From contig CAUJHS010000064.1 in NCBI GenBank assembly GCA_963204915.1, positions 1 to 64,000 of the forward strand: DNA of 64,000 nucleotides, given 5' to 3'. The DNA comes from Planctomycetota bacterium. GTDB lineage: Bacteria > Planctomycetota > Planctomycetia > Pirellulales > Pirellulaceae. The notes below the pieces were generated by a model that saw only the letters and a list, made by a program, of their open reading frames with translations, ran no database searches and was not told the DNA's origin. Made by a program: the position numbers and the translations under genes. Position 1 is the first letter of the stretch, and each line of letters opens with the position of its first letter. Below are positions 32,913 to 42,312 of this stretch, one piece after another.

Positions 32913-34175
32913 ATGACGACTACGGCAGAAATCATTGCAATCGGCGACGAACTTACCAGTGGCGAACGTTTGGACACAAACAGTCAGTGGCTTAGTCAAC
33001 GCTTAGCGGAGTTGGGAGTACGCACGCTTTTTCATACTACGGTCGGCGACGACCTGGCGTCCAACGTACGCGCGTTTCGCGAGGCGCGCGACCGCGTCGA
33101 TTGGATCCTTGTGACCGGCGGTCTTGGACCTACGGCTGACGACTTGACGCGTGAGGCGTTAGCCGCGGCGATGAACGCGCCGCTTGTCGAAAACGAAATG
33201 GCGTTAAATCAAATCCGATCGCTCTTCGCGCGTCGCGGTCGAGAGATGCCAGAACGCAACGCCTTGCAGGCGATGTTTCCCGCGGGCAGTCGCGTGGTTC
33301 CCAATCCTCACGGCACGGCGCCAGGAATCGACTTCGAATCGGCGCGTCCGGGGCGATCGCCAGCGCGGTTCATTTGTCTTCCGGGCGTGCCGGCGGAAAT
33401 GAAGGAGATGTGGCGCGAGTCGGTCGCACCGGCGATTCGCGCTTCGCTTCCTGGTCCGCCACGCCTGATTCGGCACCGCTGCGTCAAATGTTTTGGTGTG
33501 GGGGAGAGCCACATTGAAGCGATGCTGCCCGATTTGATCCGGCGAGGAAGGCAGCCGTCCGTCGGAATTACGGTGCATCGGGCGACGATCACCTTGCGAG
33601 TGACCGCCGAAGGCGCATCTGACGACGAGTGTGAACATCTTATTCAACCCACGATTGATACCATTTGCACATGTCTGGGCGATTTGGTCTATGGTCGCGA
33701 CGAAGAGGAGCTTCACGATGTCGTCGCCCGTTGCCTTGTCGATCGACAAACGACACTTGCCGTAGCAGAGTGGGGAACAGGAGGGCTCATTACGGAGTGG
33801 ATGAGCGAGGTCACGCCGCCCAATCCGCTGTTTCTCGGAGGGTTGGTTATTCGCAATCGAGAAGCCTTGCAACGGTGTCTCGATGTTCCGCAAACTTTGA
33901 TCGAGCAATGGGGAGAGAATTCGCGCGAAGTGGTCCGAGAGATGGCCGATCGATGCCGTCGAATGTTTCGAGCCGATGTGGCGATGGCCGTCGGGCCGTT
34001 TCCTGAGATTCAATCCTCAGCGGCAAGTCCACAACACGTTCACTATGCGTTGGCTACTCCTGACGAGATCATTACCGATTCGGTGCTATATGCCGGCCAC
34101 CCGGACATTCTCCAGGCTTTAATCGCCAAACGAGCCTTGAACGCTGTGAGGCTTTATCTTGTTCATGGCCGGTGA
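32913..34175 (+). CDS. CinA family protein with degenerate C-terminal amidohydrolase domain
   Basis: A 420-residue protein. The N-terminal domain (about 1-175) is the MoCF/COG1058 domain of CinA: AEIIAIGDELTSGERLDTNSQWLSQRL, ILVTGGLGPTADDLTREAL, MFPAGSRVVPNPHGTAPGI and FICLPGVPAEMKEMW. A middle KH-like part follows (VGITVHRATITLRVTAEG). The C-terminal PncC-type domain begins at TLAVAEWGTGGLITEWM; the usual AESCTGG motif has lost both Ser and Cys, YSNEAK has become IRNREAL, and GIAGPGG is replaced by GPFPEI. The amidohydrolase half is therefore probably inactive, while the N-terminal domain (ADP-ribose pyrophosphatase in characterised CinA) looks intact. The start at 32913 is chosen at the family start; the frame runs back to 32835. 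Confidence 0.9.
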   Translation: MTTTAEIIAIGDELTSGERLDTNSQWLSQRLAELGVRTLFHTTVGDDLASNVRAFREARDRVDWILVTGGLGPTADDLTREALAAAMNAPLVENEMALNQIRSLFARRGREMPERNALQAMFPAGSRVVPNPHGTAPGIDFESARPGRSPARFICLPGVPAEMKEMWRESVAPAIRASLPGPPRLIRHRCVKCFGVGESHIEAMLPDLIRRGRQPSVGITVHRATITLRVTAEGASDDECEHLIQPTIDTICTCLGDLVYGRDEEELHDVVARCLVDRQTTLAVAEWGTGGLITEWMSEVTPPNPLFLGGLVIRNREALQRCLDVPQTLIEQWGENSREVVREMADRCRRMFRADVAMAVGPFPEIQSSAASPQHVHYALATPDEIITDSVLYAGHPDILQALIAKRALNAVRLYLVHGR

Positions 34176-34260
34176 GCATTGCGGTTTGCTACAATCCTTT
34201 CTTTGCCAATCGATACAAGTGCGGTATGGTACAAAGATGGAATCTCGCTGTTAAGGACGT

Positions 34261-34614
34261 ATGTCGGTGAAACTCATTCTTGCCATAATTCAGCCGACCA
34301 AGCTCGATGCGCTGCGTGACGCGCTGGTAAAAATTGGTGTTGAGAGAATGACGGTTTGCGACGCCCAAGGTTACGGACGCCAACGCGGCCAAACGGCCAT
34401 GTATCGCGGTGTTGAGTATCAAATCAACTTGCTGCGCAAAATTGCGTTGGAGATCGTCGTAAACGACGATTTTCTCGAGCGAACATTGGATACTCTGGAA
34501 CAAGTTGGCCGCACGGGAACGCATGGCGAAATCGGCGATGGGAAGATCTTTGTGCTGCCGGTCGAACGTGCGATCCGAATTGGACAAATGACGGAAGGCC
34601 CTGGGGCTGTTTAG
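34261..34614 (+). CDS. glnB: PII nitrogen regulatory protein
   Basis: A 117-residue trimer-forming signal protein. It has KLILAIIQPTKLDALRDALVKIGV, the T-loop YGRQRGQTAMYRGVEYQ with Tyr53 equivalent to the uridylylated Tyr51 of E. coli GlnB, KIALEIVVNDD, and the C-terminal signature GEIGDGKIFVLPVERAIRI with the B-loop lysine of HGEIGDGK. It binds ATP/ADP and 2-oxoglutarate and adjusts nitrogen metabolism by binding enzymes or transporters. The loop reads TGTHGEIG with two residues more than usual. No amtB or glnA is nearby, so GlnB versus GlnK cannot be settled. The next gene is a receiver-like protein after 51 bases. Confidence 0.93.
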   Translation: MSVKLILAIIQPTKLDALRDALVKIGVERMTVCDAQGYGRQRGQTAMYRGVEYQINLLRKIALEIVVNDDFLERTLDTLEQVGRTGTHGEIGDGKIFVLPVERAIRIGQMTEGPGAV

Positions 34615-34665
34615 TCCGTAGCGCGGCGGCTTTATCGCATCCAATCTCAATTCTCGTTACGAATC

Positions 34666-35025
34666 ATGTCGGTATTATATTTAAGCAAAGATCTGTTCTT
34701 TACGTCGCGGGTCAGTGCAACGGCTCGCGCTGCGGGTGTCGACCTTCAGGTGGTCGGGTCTACGGAAGATCTTTTAACTTGCTCGGGCAAAGATGGCTGC
34801 ACCCTCGTTTTGCTCGACTTGGATACGCCTGGTCTTGACCCCGCACAGGTTGTTGGTGCGGTGCGAGATAACTTGCAAGGACCTCCAAGCATCCTGGGAT
34901 TTGGATCGCATATTCACGAGGCGCGTTTGAACGCGGCGCGACTTGCCGGATGCGATCAAGTGTTGACGCGCGGGCAATTCGACCGGCAGATGTCGGACAT
35001 CCTTAGGTCGACGCCGTCATCGTAA
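34666..35025 (+). CDS. Stand-alone degenerate receiver-like protein
   Basis: A 119-residue protein with the alpha/beta pattern of a CheY-type receiver: VLYLSKDLFFTSRVSATARAAGVDLQVVG, TLVLLDLDTPGLDPAQVV (candidate phospho-acceptor Asp near 53 or 55), SILGFGSHIHEARLNAARLAGCDQVLTRGQF. The acidic pair normally at the end of strand 1 is replaced by S-K-D, and the conserved Lys near the end (usually K-P) is Arg, so phosphorylation is doubtful and it may be a pseudo-receiver. There is no output domain. It follows the PII gene on the same strand and may be co-transcribed. Confidence in the gene is good, in the fold moderate. Confidence 0.75.
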   Translation: MSVLYLSKDLFFTSRVSATARAAGVDLQVVGSTEDLLTCSGKDGCTLVLLDLDTPGLDPAQVVGAVRDNLQGPPSILGFGSHIHEARLNAARLAGCDQVLTRGQFDRQMSDILRSTPSS

Positions 35026-35067
35026 GGTCGCGTTGAGTCGTAGAGATTTCCAGTCGCCCAGTGATGC

Positions 35068-36339
35068 TCATTCGGTGTCGTTGATGGATGGCGCGTTGCC
35101 CGGCGGCGACGTGATGGAAAGCGGCGGCGGCGCATTGGTAAGACCCGCGTTTTCTTGGGCGAACCAAACTTCGTCCATCTCGCGGCGGTCAACGTCGTAC
35201 CTTAAAAGCAGGTAAATGGCGCAATAGGCGCACCAGAAATAACTAAAAGCAAACGCCGTCGTCACGGAATGGGCGAAGGCCGTCCAGGCGGCGACCATTT
35301 GCACCCCCGTGCGAATCCTAGGAGGTAACTCATCGGCTAATTGGTCATCGGAAAGCGTGGTCGCCGCTCGAACTTGCGTTACGATTTCGCGTCCTGCGCC
35401 CCAAGATACTCCCCAGTCACCCAGTTGGATTGTCGCCTCCGTAAAGAACTCGGCCAGTAACCAACATAATCCACCGAATAACACTGCGACGATCGCGTAA
35501 AAGAGATACTGCAACGGTGCTTGACGGGTATATGAATAAGCGCGACTAACCGACTCAAAGAAGTCGGTGTCTTGCTCAGCACTGGCGGTGATCCACATTA
35601 GCGGCCATCCAAAAAGCAGCCCTAACGAAATGTACGCCATGGCTAACCCGCCCAAGAGCACTAAGAACCACAACGCGCCTGCGATCAGAACTCCGATCCC
35701 GCCGCCTCGTAACAATAATCCAAACGCTGCAAGGCCCGCTCCGAAAAGTACAACGCCAAGCAAGGGAAAGAGGGGCGCCAGAAAGTAGGTTGGGAACTTT
35801 CGCACGGCATGACGTAGCGCTGCGCGCAAGTCAATACTTTGATCGCACGCCAGTGGCACGACGGCCATTCGCGTGATTGCTCCGCCGAACAACGCCCAAA
35901 TAGCCAAGGTCCACAAGCCGCCCAGAAGAAAAAAAGCAAACTCGGCGACACTCGCCCGAGGGTCGAACATTCGCCGGAACGGCGCAACCGCGCCATGAAA
36001 CACCGATGCGATTTGACTTGCCGCCCGCTCATAAACCGGAGTCGCCAAATCAATACTTTGCAACTCGTCCGCAACGGGACGCGACCGTACTCCGCCCGGC
36101 CATCGGGCGGGAATTCCAACGGCGTCACGGTCTTGGTAGAGCGCCTCGAGGGCGATGCGATCCTCCGTCAAAAAGAGCGATTCCGAAATGCGCCATCCGA
36201 TCGGTGTGAGAAGTACGGCGACCGTCGCCAACGCCAATACCGGCACGCGTACGGCTTGGCGAAAAGCACGAAAAATGATGAGCCAGGGACATAACTCGCG
36301 CCAGGAAACGGCGCGCAGGGTCCTTTGGTTATCAGTCAT
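35068..36339 (-). CDS. Multipass membrane protein of unknown function
   Basis: A 423-residue protein. The start at ATG 36339 is fixed by GGAGG 5 bases upstream; the frame stays open to 36837 only antisense to ilvD. Hydrophobic segments include LALATVAVLLTPIGW, AFFLLGGLWTLAIWALFGG, YFLAPLFPLLGVVLFGAGL, GVLIAGALWFLVLLGGLAMAY, YLFYAIVAVLFGGLCWLLAEF and SVTTAFAFSYFWCAYCAIYLLL, so about six or seven transmembrane helices. A periplasmic or cytoplasmic stretch of about 80 residues follows the first helix. No transporter or enzyme motif is recognised. Similar polytopic proteins are common in planctomycetes. The C-terminus (FAQENAGL to SINDTE) is polar and proline rich. It is divergent from ilvD. Confidence 0.85.
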   Translation of the reverse strand: MTDNQRTLRAVSWRELCPWLIIFRAFRQAVRVPVLALATVAVLLTPIGWRISESLFLTEDRIALEALYQDRDAVGIPARWPGGVRSRPVADELQSIDLATPVYERAASQIASVFHGAVAPFRRMFDPRASVAEFAFFLLGGLWTLAIWALFGGAITRMAVVPLACDQSIDLRAALRHAVRKFPTYFLAPLFPLLGVVLFGAGLAAFGLLLRGGGIGVLIAGALWFLVLLGGLAMAYISLGLLFGWPLMWITASAEQDTDFFESVSRAYSYTRQAPLQYLFYAIVAVLFGGLCWLLAEFFTEATIQLGDWGVSWGAGREIVTQVRAATTLSDDQLADELPPRIRTGVQMVAAWTAFAHSVTTAFAFSYFWCAYCAIYLLLRYDVDRREMDEVWFAQENAGLTNAPPPLSITSPPGNAPSINDTE

Positions 36340-36568
36340 GGACACCTCCAGAAGCTCGTCTTGAGGCGGCATTATACGGGGCGTCGCGAAAATGGAAAAC
36401 GCGGGGTAAAATGGCCGCGTCACGGCGAATCGGGTGGCGCCCAAAGATGTCTCCATGCGTGAGCGCCCAGCATTTCGCTGGGGTCGCCGCCTCACCCTTA
36501 ACAATTGGAAGGGTGAGATTGTTGCACCCACCCACCATCCATCCACTCCACGAACCCCGCTTCGATTC

Positions 36569-38251
36569 ATGAGCCAACCGCTGAACAAATACAGCAGTCG
36601 CGTCACACAGCCAAAAAGCCAAGGCGCATCGCAAGCGATGCTTTTTGGCACCGGCCTGTCGGAAGACGACATGAGTAAAGCCCAAGTTGGCATTGCGAGC
36701 ATGTGGTATGAAGGCAATACATGCAACATGCACCTCAACGACCTCGCCGCACACGTTAAGCAGGGCGTCACGAACGCAGGCATGGTCGGCATGCGCTTCA
36801 ATACGATCGGGGTGAGCGATGGCATTTCGATGGGCACAAGCGGTATGTGCTACTCGCTTCAATCCCGAGATTTGATCGCCGACTCGATCGAAACGGTCGT
36901 CGGTGCGCAATGGTATGACGGATTAATCGCCTTACCAGGCTGCGACAAGAACATGCCAGGCTGCCTAATAGCAATGGGCCGATTAAACCGTCCGTCGATT
37001 ATGGTCTACGGCGGCACCATTCGTGCTGGGCATACGTCGCACTATGAAAAGCTTGACATCGTTTCAGCCTTTCAATGTTACGGTGAGTTCCTCGCCCAGA
37101 AGATCAGTGAAGAGCAGCGGAGTGAAATCGTCCGGCACAGTTGCCCCGGCGCTGGCGCCTGTGGCGGCATGTACACCGCGAATACGATGGCCTCGGCGAT
37201 CGAAACCTTGGGGATGAGCCTGCCCTATAGCTCGTCGATTCCGGCCGAATCTCCTGCGAAAATCGAGGAATGCATCGCGGCAGGGCAAGCGATGCGACAA
37301 TTGCTGGAGAAGGATATTAAACCGCGCGACATCATGACGCGCAGCGCATTTGAAAACGCGATGGTTGTGGTAATGGCTCTGGGAGGGTCGACGAACGCCG
37401 TGTTGCACTTGATCGCCATGGCGCGTGCTGTTGATGTCAAGCTAACCATCGATGACTTCCAGAAAGTAAGTAATCGGACGCCGTATATCGCGGATTTGAA
37501 ACCGAGCGGCAAATACGTGATGGAGGATTTGCAGCACGTCGGCGGCACTCCGGCTATTCTCAAATTGTTGCACGAAGCGAAGATGCTCGATGGCGATTGC
37601 CTGACGGTGACCGGCAAAACCTTGGCGGAAAACCTTGCCAACTTGGAGAGTCTCGCCGCAGACCAGAAAATCATCCAGCCGCTTGATCGTCCGATAAAAG
37701 CGACGGGGCATATTCAGATCTTAAGGGGCAATCTGGCGCCTGAAGGCGCCGTTGCGAAGATAACGGGTAAAGAAGGACTGCGGTTTACCGGGCCGGCCCG
37801 CGTGTACGATTCAGAAGAAGACATGTTGCACGGTTTGGAGCGCAAGGAGATTAAAAAAGGCGAAGTTGTCATTATTCGATACGAAGGTCCGAAAGGAGGA
37901 CCCGGCATGCCGGAAATGCTCACGCCGACTTCGGCCATCATGGGTGCGGGACTCGGTTCGGACGTGGCGCTGCTTACTGATGGGCGGTTTTCCGGCGGCT
38001 CGCACGGCTTTATCGTGGGGCACGTCACGCCGGAAGCGCAAGAAGGCGGACCTATCGCATTGGTCCAAAATGGCGATCAAATTACTTTGGATGCTGAACG
38101 TAACCGTTTAGATGTAGCCTTGTCAGACGAAGAGTTGAAAAAGCGTCGCGCCGCCTGGAAGGCGCCATCATTCAAAGCAACGCGTGGCACGCTGTACAAG
38201 TACATTAAAAACGTTAAATCGGCATCCGAGGGTTGCGTGACCGATGAGTGA
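36569..38251 (+). CDS. ilvD: Dihydroxy-acid dehydratase
   Basis: A 560-residue enzyme of valine, leucine and isoleucine biosynthesis that dehydrates 2,3-dihydroxy-isovalerate and -methylvalerate to the 2-oxoacids. It has the iron-sulfur cysteines Cys52 ([11 protein letters not shown]), Cys125 ([11 protein letters not shown]) and Cys198 ([15 protein letters not shown]), consistent with a 2Fe-2S cluster, plus [45 protein letters not shown] and [23 protein letters not shown]. The start at 36569 ([14 protein letters not shown]) agrees with the family; the frame is open to 36434 but those 45 codons overlap the promoter area of the divergent gene. No other ilv or leu genes are in the window. Confidence 0.96.
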   Translation: MSQPLNKYSSRVTQPKSQGASQAMLFGTGLSEDDMSKAQVGIASMWYEGNTCNMHLNDLAAHVKQGVTNAGMVGMRFNTIGVSDGISMGTSGMCYSLQSRDLIADSIETVVGAQWYDGLIALPGCDKNMPGCLIAMGRLNRPSIMVYGGTIRAGHTSHYEKLDIVSAFQCYGEFLAQKISEEQRSEIVRHSCPGAGACGGMYTANTMASAIETLGMSLPYSSSIPAESPAKIEECIAAGQAMRQLLEKDIKPRDIMTRSAFENAMVVVMALGGSTNAVLHLIAMARAVDVKLTIDDFQKVSNRTPYIADLKPSGKYVMEDLQHVGGTPAILKLLHEAKMLDGDCLTVTGKTLAENLANLESLAADQKIIQPLDRPIKATGHIQILRGNLAPEGAVAKITGKEGLRFTGPARVYDSEEDMLHGLERKEIKKGEVVIIRYEGPKGGPGMPEMLTPTSAIMGAGLGSDVALLTDGRFSGGSHGFIVGHVTPEAQEGGPIALVQNGDQITLDAERNRLDVALSDEELKKRRAAWKAPSFKATRGTLYKYIKNVKSASEGCVTDE

Positions 38252-38313
38252 TTCGTTGCGTAATATGTCGTTGACAGCGCTTTTTCAACACCTGGGCATT
38301 AGGTCTTGCAAAC

Positions 38314-38805
38314 ATGAATGTGTTCGACTTTCACCTTCAGTGTTATCAGTTCAACCGAACTCGAACCCTGGGGTTGTTAGATCAAATCGCAACGCTTCCT
38401 GCGCCGCAGGAAATCCTCGGTTGGCGGCCGGGACCCGGTCGCGCTCATCTTGCCTGGCAATTGATGCACATCGGCGTAACCGAGGAGATCTTCGCAACCG
38501 AGCGGTTGGCCAAAAAACCTGCCGCGTTTAATGAGCTGTGGCCTCGATTTCGTGGCGGGAGTACGCCCGACGACGACATTCCAACACTCGAGCACATTCG
38601 GCGCGTCCTGGATGAATCGCGCATGCAGTTGGTGGCGACGGTTGGCGACTTGAACGAGGCTAGCCTGAACGAATTGCCGCCTCTATGGAAAGAACGCGGT
38701 TTGCCCTTGAGTACGGTGCTTCAGATCATCGGATGGCATGAAGCACATCATCAAGGCCAGGGGCACCTTACCTTGAACCTTTGGAAAGCTTCGCACGCCT
38801 CCTAG
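38314..38805 (+). CDS. DinB-like four-helix protein
   Basis: A 163-residue protein of the DinB/YfiT superfamily of metal-binding four-helix proteins. The pattern is a first helix with FHLQCYQFNRTRTLGLLDQI, then GPGRAHLAWQLMHIGVTEEIFA (first His ligand in LMHIG) and, near the C-terminus, LSTVLQIIGWHEAHHQGQGHLTLNL with the second and third His ligands in H-E-A-H-H. Members act as thiol-dependent transferases or bleomycin/damage-inducible proteins; the substrate here is unknown. It starts 62 bases after ilvD on the same strand. A frame at 38244-38531 overlaps both and is not a gene. Confidence 0.85.
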   Translation: MNVFDFHLQCYQFNRTRTLGLLDQIATLPAPQEILGWRPGPGRAHLAWQLMHIGVTEEIFATERLAKKPAAFNELWPRFRGGSTPDDDIPTLEHIRRVLDESRMQLVATVGDLNEASLNELPPLWKERGLPLSTVLQIIGWHEAHHQGQGHLTLNLWKASHAS

Positions 38806-38865
38806 CACGTCACGCGACATGATCGGAGATCATGCGAATGTTCCGTTAAGTTGCCGACCAAGCTC

Positions 38866-38895
38866 TTGACTACGAAACCGTTTTTTCGATAGTCT
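38866..38895 (+). promoter_or_regulatory. Promoter candidate for the His-rich exported protein
   Basis: TTGACT at 38866-38871, an 18-base spacer containing a T run, and TAGTCT at 38890-38895, about 80 bases before the start of the gene at 38978. Confidence 0.35.
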
Positions 38896-38977
38896 ATTGA
38901 GTGGTCGGACCGCCTTACCCAAATTTTGATTGAAAGCGCCCGCTTTCCTCCTGCCTTAACTGGGTATCGGCGTCCAA

Positions 38978-39469
38978 ATGGGTTTTGTATCGCGCAGATC
39001 AACTACATGGTGGTTCGTCGCAATTTTTGCGACGATCTCGCTGTTTGTACGCGCGACTCATTATCACCCTATCTTCGGCCTGCATAATGGCCCTTGCTCC
39101 TGTGATGCGCCTCTTGGGTATTGCGATACCCACGAGTCGGATACGAGCAATCATCGCCATATACATGCCTGCGTTGGCCATCATGGGGCGCACAAGGTCG
39201 CGAAAAATGATCGCGGCAGTTTTGCGCCGGGAAATCCATTTCCGCATAACATTGACGCAGAAGATGATTCGCCGGCGGTAGGCCGGTTAGATACTTCATC
39301 GAATTGCCTTATTTGCCAATTTTTCGCACAAGGGCAACTTCTTAGCGCGCCGCCCGCTTTGTGCGGCTTATTTATAGCGCCGGACGGGCGAGTTTTCTCG
39401 CCTCGTCCCGTACAGTCTCGCGTAGCGCCCGTCGCTTATGGCGCCCGAGCGCCTCCCGTAGTTGGTTGA
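38978..39469 (+). CDS. His- and Cys-rich membrane-anchored or secreted protein
   Basis: A 163-residue protein with an N-terminal hydrophobic stretch (TTWWFVAIFATISLFVRAT) serving as signal peptide or anchor. The next part is rich in possible metal ligands: HYHPIFGLHNGPCSCDAPLGYC, HESDTSNHRHIHACVGHHGAH, and later NCLICQFFAQGQ, a C-x-x-C motif followed by a hydrophobic turn. This resembles short planctomycete proteins that end with C-x-I/V-C-x-F-x-A-Q, often beside DUF1559 genes; the function is unknown. Metal handling outside the cytoplasm is inferred from ligand density only. The DUF1559 gene follows 361 bases downstream. Confidence 0.75.
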   Translation: MGFVSRRSTTWWFVAIFATISLFVRATHYHPIFGLHNGPCSCDAPLGYCDTHESDTSNHRHIHACVGHHGAHKVAKNDRGSFAPGNPFPHNIDAEDDSPAVGRLDTSSNCLICQFFAQGQLLSAPPALCGLFIAPDGRVFSPRPVQSRVAPVAYGARAPPVVG

Positions 39470-39830
39470 GCAGACGCATTGCCCACCAAAGGGGAAGCTC
39501 ATGGGGGATCCAGTAATCCGTGGATCGCTCCGTGTTCCTGAACGCGTCTCGTTTCCTCTGAATTTGCGTTGCCAGCGGTCGCTTTGCGCTTCGGCGTGGC
39601 GGCGACGCCGCTGGATGATCGCTCTCGAACCGCTCGCACAGCGCCGGAGGCGCCTTGCGGTCCGACCAACTTAGCTTGCGCTTTCGCGCTGTTGCGGCGG
39701 TTCGTGAGATATGCCTTGTTGTAATGCGTCCCCTGGCGCTTGGGTTCGGCCTGCGCGCCAACATGCGGTTTTTTCTCCCAGCTACTTTCTAATTCATAAA
39801 ATGCGTTTCAAGAATCGAAGGAAGTTAATC
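39470..39830. other. Intergenic region with a long hairpin
   Basis: About 360 bases. A frame at 39462-39674 is Arg-rich and unconvincing. CCAGCGGTCGC at 39572-39582 pairs with GCGACGCCGCTGG at 39602-39614 with a two-base bulge and a 19-base loop; this could be a terminator for the His-rich gene or a leader structure of the DUF1559 gene. No T tract follows. Confidence 0.4.
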
Positions 39831-40670
39831 ATGAATATGCTTCGCAAAGCGTTTACGTTAGTCGAGTTGTTGGTCGTGATCGCCGTCATTGGAGTGCTCG
39901 TGGCCTTGCTATTGCCAGCAGTCCAGGCAGCGCGCGAAGCTTCCAGGCGAATCGAATGCTCCAACAACCTAAAGCAAATTGGACTAGGACTTCACAATTA
40001 TCACGATTCGAATCATCAACTTCCTGCAGGATGGATCGCCAACATCTCCACGGGCGAGCCAGGTTGGGGATGGGCGATGCACTTACTACCTTGGATCGAG
40101 CAGACATCGCTTCATGATCAGATGGACGCGACGATCTCGATAAGCGCTCCGGTCCACGAGGCGCCCCGGCAATCCTTGCTTCCCTTCTACCGGTGCTCAT
40201 CGGACGCACGCTGGGAACCACAGGTAGCCCTCACAGACGACTCGGATAATCCCTTGTTCAACGTCGGACGCTCGAATTACGTTGGCGTTTACGGAACGGA
40301 GGAAATTGAAGATGCTCCACTCGACGGAGACGGCGTTTTTTTTCAAAACAGTCGCATTCGGTTCGCCGACATTTTAGATGGTTTGAGTAATACCATCGTC
40401 GTGGGAGAACGGTCGTCACGTCTGGATGGATCGACTTGGACTGGCGCCGTCGCAGAGGCTGCCGAAGGAATGGCGCGCATTGTGGGATCGGCGGATCACC
40501 CGCCCAACGACCCGCATGCTCACTTCGATGACTTCAGTAGTTATCATGCCACGGGCGCCAATTTTGTTTGGGGCGATGGCTCGGTACGATTGATCGCCAG
40601 TACGATTGATGAAGATGTTTACCGGGCTGTTGCGACCCGCAGCGGTGGAGAGGTTGCACAAATCGATTAG
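39831..40670 (+). CDS. DUF1559 protein with prepilin-like N-terminus
   Basis: A 279-residue protein starting at ATG 39831 with AAGGAAG 7 bases upstream. The N-terminus is a type IV prepilin/pseudopilin leader (RKAFTLVELLVVIAVIGVL, then VALLLPAVQAAREASRR), with the E at position 5 after the cleavage point. The DUF1559 hallmarks follow: CSNNLKQIGLGLHNYHDSN, LPAGWIAN, WGWAMHLLPWIEQ, YRCSSDA and, at the end, NFVWGDGSVRLIASTIDEDVY, the H/W-x-G-D-G motif of the family. Planctomycete genomes hold dozens to hundreds of these; they are thought to be pilin-like or surface proteins of unknown role. Longer in-frame starts at 39801 and 39711 precede the ribosome binding site. Confidence 0.95.
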   Translation: MNMLRKAFTLVELLVVIAVIGVLVALLLPAVQAAREASRRIECSNNLKQIGLGLHNYHDSNHQLPAGWIANISTGEPGWGWAMHLLPWIEQTSLHDQMDATISISAPVHEAPRQSLLPFYRCSSDARWEPQVALTDDSDNPLFNVGRSNYVGVYGTEEIEDAPLDGDGVFFQNSRIRFADILDGLSNTIVVGERSSRLDGSTWTGAVAEAAEGMARIVGSADHPPNDPHAHFDDFSSYHATGANFVWGDGSVRLIASTIDEDVYRAVATRSGGEVAQID

Positions 40671-40802
40671 CAAATCTCCAAGTCAATAACTACGGCGCGC
40701 TCCGCACAACGGCGAATGACCACCCAATTCGCTGACTTGGGTCCCCTATCGTATGCCGATGATGTCCATTGCTTGGTAGTGCGATGGCGAATCGCCGCGC
40801 AC

Positions 40803-40830
40803 TTGGCCTGCCTTTGGTAAGCGCTATAAT
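40803..40830 (+). promoter_or_regulatory. Promoter of the MoxR-like/VWA operon
   Basis: TTGGCC at 40803-40808, a 16-base spacer and a perfect TATAAT at 40825-40830, 50 bases before the ATG of the ATPase gene at 40880. Confidence 0.45.
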
Positions 40831-40879
40831 CAGGAAAGGGGCTTAAGTTTCAAATGCTTCTTTTCCGTTGCGGATACGA

Positions 40880-42301
40880 ATGGGAATCAGCGTAGATAAA
40901 CCAATCAATCTGCGCCAGCTGCGCGAAAGCGGTTGGCGCTCGAAGTCAATCAAGAACGAAATTCACGATAATTTTCTCCGCATTCTCGCCAGTGGAGAAG
41001 AGTTGTTTCCTGGCATTGTCGGCTACGACAACACGGTTATTCCGGAGGTTAACCTTGCGATTCTTGCAGGGCACGACATGCTGTTTCTGGGTGAAAAGGG
41101 TCAAGCCAAAAGTCGCCTGATGCGCTCCTTGGTGCGTTTTTTAGACGATGAGATTCCGTATCTCGCCATACCAGAAGCGCCGTTTCACGAGGACCCGTTT
41201 CATCCCATCAGCCGCGCCGCAAAGCAATATATTGCCGAGCACGCTGAGCAAGATGTACCCATCGCGTGGTGGCCGCGCAAGGATCGTTACGCGGAGCGGC
41301 TTGCCCCCGGCACCAAATTTGCCGACATTATTGGGGAGATTGATCCCGCAAAATTGGCCGGCGGCGTGAGCATGTCGACCGAGGAAGCCCTCCACTTTGG
41401 GCTGATTCCGCGCATGCATCGCGGAATTTTCGCGGTGAACGAATTACCCGAACTTGACGAACTCGTGCAAGTCGGCCTATTTAATATTCTTGAAGAACGA
41501 GATGTTCAGATTCGCGGCTACCCGGTGAATTTCGACATCGACGTGTTGATCCTTTTCTCAGCCAATCCGGCAACCTACAACCGAAGTGGAAAAGTTATAC
41601 CACAACTAAAAGACCGAATTGGTTCGGTCATTCACACACATTATCCGCTGGATCGGGATCTAGGGGTTCAAATCACCCAGCAAGAAGCGGGCATTGACTT
41701 GGGTGGTGAATATCCGGTCGTCGTGCCTTACTTTATGCGGGAGATCCTCGAACAAATCACGGTGCAAGCGCGAAAGTCGAAATACATTGATCATCAATCT
41801 GGCGTGAGCGCGCGTTTCTCTATTGCGAATTATCGCACCATGGTGGCCAGCGCCAGGCATCGTTCCGTCATCCTGGGCGAAAAGCCTGCGTCGCCCCGTA
41901 TTACCGACTTGGGCCACTTGCATTCGTCGTCGCTCGGCAAGCTCGAGTTGGACATGATGGGCAGTCATCAGATGTCGGAACGACAGGTCCTCGACGCGGT
42001 GATTGCGGAAGCGATACGTGTGGTGTTCGAAGAATACGTGGTCGAACACGGATTGCACGAGATCGCCGAAATCTTTTCCAAAGGCGTGAAACTGGAAGTT
42101 GGCGACATGATCCCGTCGGAGCAGTATGCACAAATCTTGAAACGCGTGCCTCCGGTCTGGGACAAAGCGTTTGAAGTCAATGCTTCGCAGGATCCTGCCG
42201 TACGCGCTTCGTGCGTCGAATTTGTCCTCGCCGGTTTGTACGCGATGGACAAAATCTCGCGAACGCAACGGCATGGACGAATCGAATATCGGGTGGAATA
42301 A
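40880..42301 (+). CDS. AAA+ ATPase related to MoxR / magnesium chelatase subunit I
   Basis: A 473-residue ATPase. Walker A is GEKGQAKS, with Gly71 starting LGEKGQAK and Lys77; the Walker B region reads [25 protein letters not shown] with Asn187 where most AAA+ proteins have Asp, a substitution I associate with this planctomycete/myxobacterial subfamily. Sensor 1 and later motifs are [28 protein letters not shown] and [18 protein letters not shown] (sensor 2). A frame extends to a TTG at 40868. The gene is followed after 11 bases by a VWA protein, the usual partner: MoxR-type ATPases with VWA proteins act as chaperone-like machines for metal insertion or complex assembly. It is not a true chlorophyll chelatase by context. 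Substrate unknown. Confidence 0.9.
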   Translation: MGISVDKPINLRQLRESGWRSKSIKNEIHDNFLRILASGEELFPGIVGYDNTVIPEVNLAILAGHDMLFLGEKGQAKSRLMRSLVRFLDDEIPYLAIPEAPFHEDPFHPISRAAKQYIAEHAEQDVPIAWWPRKDRYAERLAPGTKFADIIGEIDPAKLAGGVSMSTEEALHFGLIPRMHRGIFAVNELPELDELVQVGLFNILEERDVQIRGYPVNFDIDVLILFSANPATYNRSGKVIPQLKDRIGSVIHTHYPLDRDLGVQITQQEAGIDLGGEYPVVVPYFMREILEQITVQARKSKYIDHQSGVSARFSIANYRTMVASARHRSVILGEKPASPRITDLGHLHSSSLGKLELDMMGSHQMSERQVLDAVIAEAIRVVFEEYVVEHGLHEIAEIFSKGVKLEVGDMIPSEQYAQILKRVPPVWDKAFEVNASQDPAVRASCVEFVLAGLYAMDKISRTQRHGRIEYRVE

Positions 42302-42312
42302 GGGAGCATCGC

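Noticed and set aside
36340..36837. N-terminal extension of the membrane protein gene on the minus strand
   Set aside because: It lies antisense to ilvD, has no membrane or family signal, and GGAGG stands directly before the ATG at 36339.
38244..38531. 95-codon frame overlapping the end of ilvD
   Set aside because: Its protein has no pattern, and the DinB-like frame with three histidine ligands covers the same bases.
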